In this document: positions 62,782 to 64,000 of the stretch, one piece after another
How the letters are laid out: each line of letters starts with the position of its first letter
Numbering within the stretch: position 1 is the stretch's first letter
Notes under the pieces: generated by a model
Told to the model about the DNA's origin: nothing
Seen by the model: the letters and a program-made list of their open reading frames with translations, nothing else
Database searches by the model: none
Made by a program: the position numbers and the translations under genes
Assembly: GCA_020809705.1 (NCBI GenBank)
Contig: CP085826.1
Span: 7,192,001-7,256,000, forward strand
Reading direction: 5' to 3'
DNA length: 64,000 nucleotides
Source: Calonectria ilicicola
Taxonomy: Eukaryota > Ascomycota > Sordariomycetes > Hypocreales > Nectriaceae

Positions 62782-63871
62782 ATGCGGCTCTTTTGGTTGA
62801 ACTATCAACTACTAGCGCTAGCATCATACCGGCGTCATATTCGTAGCTTGAAGCCTCGCAGGGCTGCAGTTGAATGATTAAAACATCGAAGTGCGGATCT
62901 TCACAGTGCGGCCCGCTAAGTAATGGAGGATACATAGGACCGCCTTGAATCGGCAAAGCTCGATCCGATGCATGTCTCGGATAAAATAGTGATCGTCCGT
63001 CTATCGTTACGCGACAGCAACGAATACGCTGTGGCGAAGGCTGTGATATCGGATCCATAGACGCAGCTAAACGCTGACTGCGTTGGCTTGGCCACGCGCA
63101 GGTCGATGGCGCCGACTCGCCCTGTTTCACGGCAGTGCCCAGGGCGCTACGATAGCAAACGATCACACATCACCAACGCACGAAATGGTGGTCCGAAAAG
63201 CCACAAAGAATTTTTCTACAAGAAAAACGTCTCTCTTCAGTGGCTTTGTTGGGGCTGGTTCATTCTTTGTTGGTGCAGGGTAACCAGGGTGGTCACGAGA
63301 AGGCCGACGACCTACTTTAGGGCGCGAACAGGCGAAATCATCACCAACTTTCACATGCCCGCTTAGCTGATCCCTGGTCCGTTGGCCTATCTCTTGACCT
63401 GTCTTTGGACCTCGTGTTGAGGCCAACAGGAGTAACCACCCCCCACGGAAATGGGTAAAGGTCCCCCATATACTGCATGCGCCCAGCCCTGCAGATGGTC
63501 ACTCCCGAGGCCCCCAACGACGTCACAGCGGTTCAGAGCGAGATTTGACAGGCGGACAAACGAACTCTCTGCAGCCAACGGAATTCTTGATTTGTGATTG
63601 AGGAGGCTACGACAGTGACATTGGATTTTTTTAGACCATGGCCTCAAAAAAAAAGAGAGGCGGGCGAACAAAGAAAAGAAGAAAAGGAAAAAAAAGCGCG
63701 TGTAGCGTCCGTGTAACTGGTACGCCAATGATCGTGCGCGTTAGTCCCGTTACACCCGCCACTCGATGCTTTAACTGCGTCTTTGGCTTGTGCCACGAGG
63801 TAGGAGGGGGGTGGCATTTTACAGCAGCCTTTTCATCATTGTTTTTCGACGTCAGTCAATCCGATCCTACC
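62782..63871. other. 1.1-kb region, no gene supported
   Basis: Open frames on both strands reach 172 codons (- 62648-63166) but overlap the NUDIX 3' end and lack family resemblance. A G/A-rich tract (AAAAAAAAAGAGAGGCGGGC near 63645) and a T/C-rich complement-like sequence occur in the right part. Confidence 0.4.
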
Positions 63872-64000
63872 ATGTGTGTGTGGGTGCTAAATGCAAAAGG
63901 AGGTGGCAAATATGAGCTTGCACGTGTTCAGAATATCGATGCCATTTTGGACAATACCGTTTCTCAGCTGGTGCAACAGATCGGCTGCGGTTGGTTGTTG
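63872..64000 (+). CDS. Possible 5' end of a gene running off the window
   Basis: ATG 63872 opens a frame of 43 codons (MCVWVLNAKGGGKYELARVQ...) without a stop to the window end. Codon use looks coding and the sequence upstream is promoter-like, but the piece is too short to assign. It could also be chance. Confidence 0.25.
   Translation, partial: MCVWVLNAKGGGKYELARVQNIDAILDNTVSQLVQQIGCGWLL

Noticed and set aside
62648..63166. 172-codon - strand frame near the right end
   Set aside because: It overlaps the last NUDIX exon and has no family resemblance or splice logic.

Overview
The window looks like nuclear DNA of a filamentous ascomycete (Pezizomycotina). The evidence is 46-83 nt introns with GTRNGT donors and CTRAC-type branch points, a Zn2Cys6 regulator, CFEM and NiCoT proteins, a dispersed 5S rRNA gene, and long AT-rich blocks with almost no open frames, which is the pattern left by repeat-induced point mutation (RIP). 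Genus cannot be told from the sequence alone.

Layout. 1-18,000 is a gene-poor AT-rich block. It holds a 36-bp repeat, a 12-bp minisatellite, two less decayed patches, and at its right edge a 42-bp minisatellite dense in ACTGGT/ACCAGT motifs, followed by a GC-rich repeat block. 18,400-22,240 is an island with an intact PIF1-type helicase, a small Myb/SANT-like reading frame and a decayed coding relic. 22,240-27,300 is a second AT-rich block, ending in a 5S rRNA gene with a divergent 5' half. From 28 kb to the end the DNA is ordinary gene-bearing chromosome.

Gene-rich part. In order: an atypical RING protein, a glyoxalase-like protein, a six-CFEM GPI-type surface protein, a DUF1993 protein, a hotdog thioesterase, then a probable carboxylic or sugar-acid catabolic group: SDR (-), IlvD/Edd dehydratase (+), Zn2Cys6 regulator (-) and malate/L-lactate dehydrogenase-family oxidoreductase (+). 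The SDR/dehydratase and regulator/dehydrogenase pairs are divergent and share promoters, and the dehydratase and regulator converge with only 40 bp between stop codons. After this come an F-box-like gene with a frameshift at an A9 run, a nickel/cobalt transporter, a small Dabb protein, a chimeric pseudogene carrying a copy of the dehydrogenase gene's 3' end, and a five-finger C2H2 protein. Next is a 10-exon, 1,755-residue protein with a degenerate Hint (hedgehog/intein) domain, then a gene with an in-frame TAG (or a small unrecognised intron), a NUDIX ADP-ribose pyrophosphatase, and a possible gene running off the end.

The best candidate for an undescribed system is the 1,755-residue Hint-domain protein (52,616-58,492). 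It has no signal peptide, a Hint fold whose nucleophile and block-B histidine positions are substituted, and a long hydrophobic C-terminal region. Gene models with introns were spliced by hand; every listed junction keeps the frame and was checked against GT...AG borders. No database search was possible.
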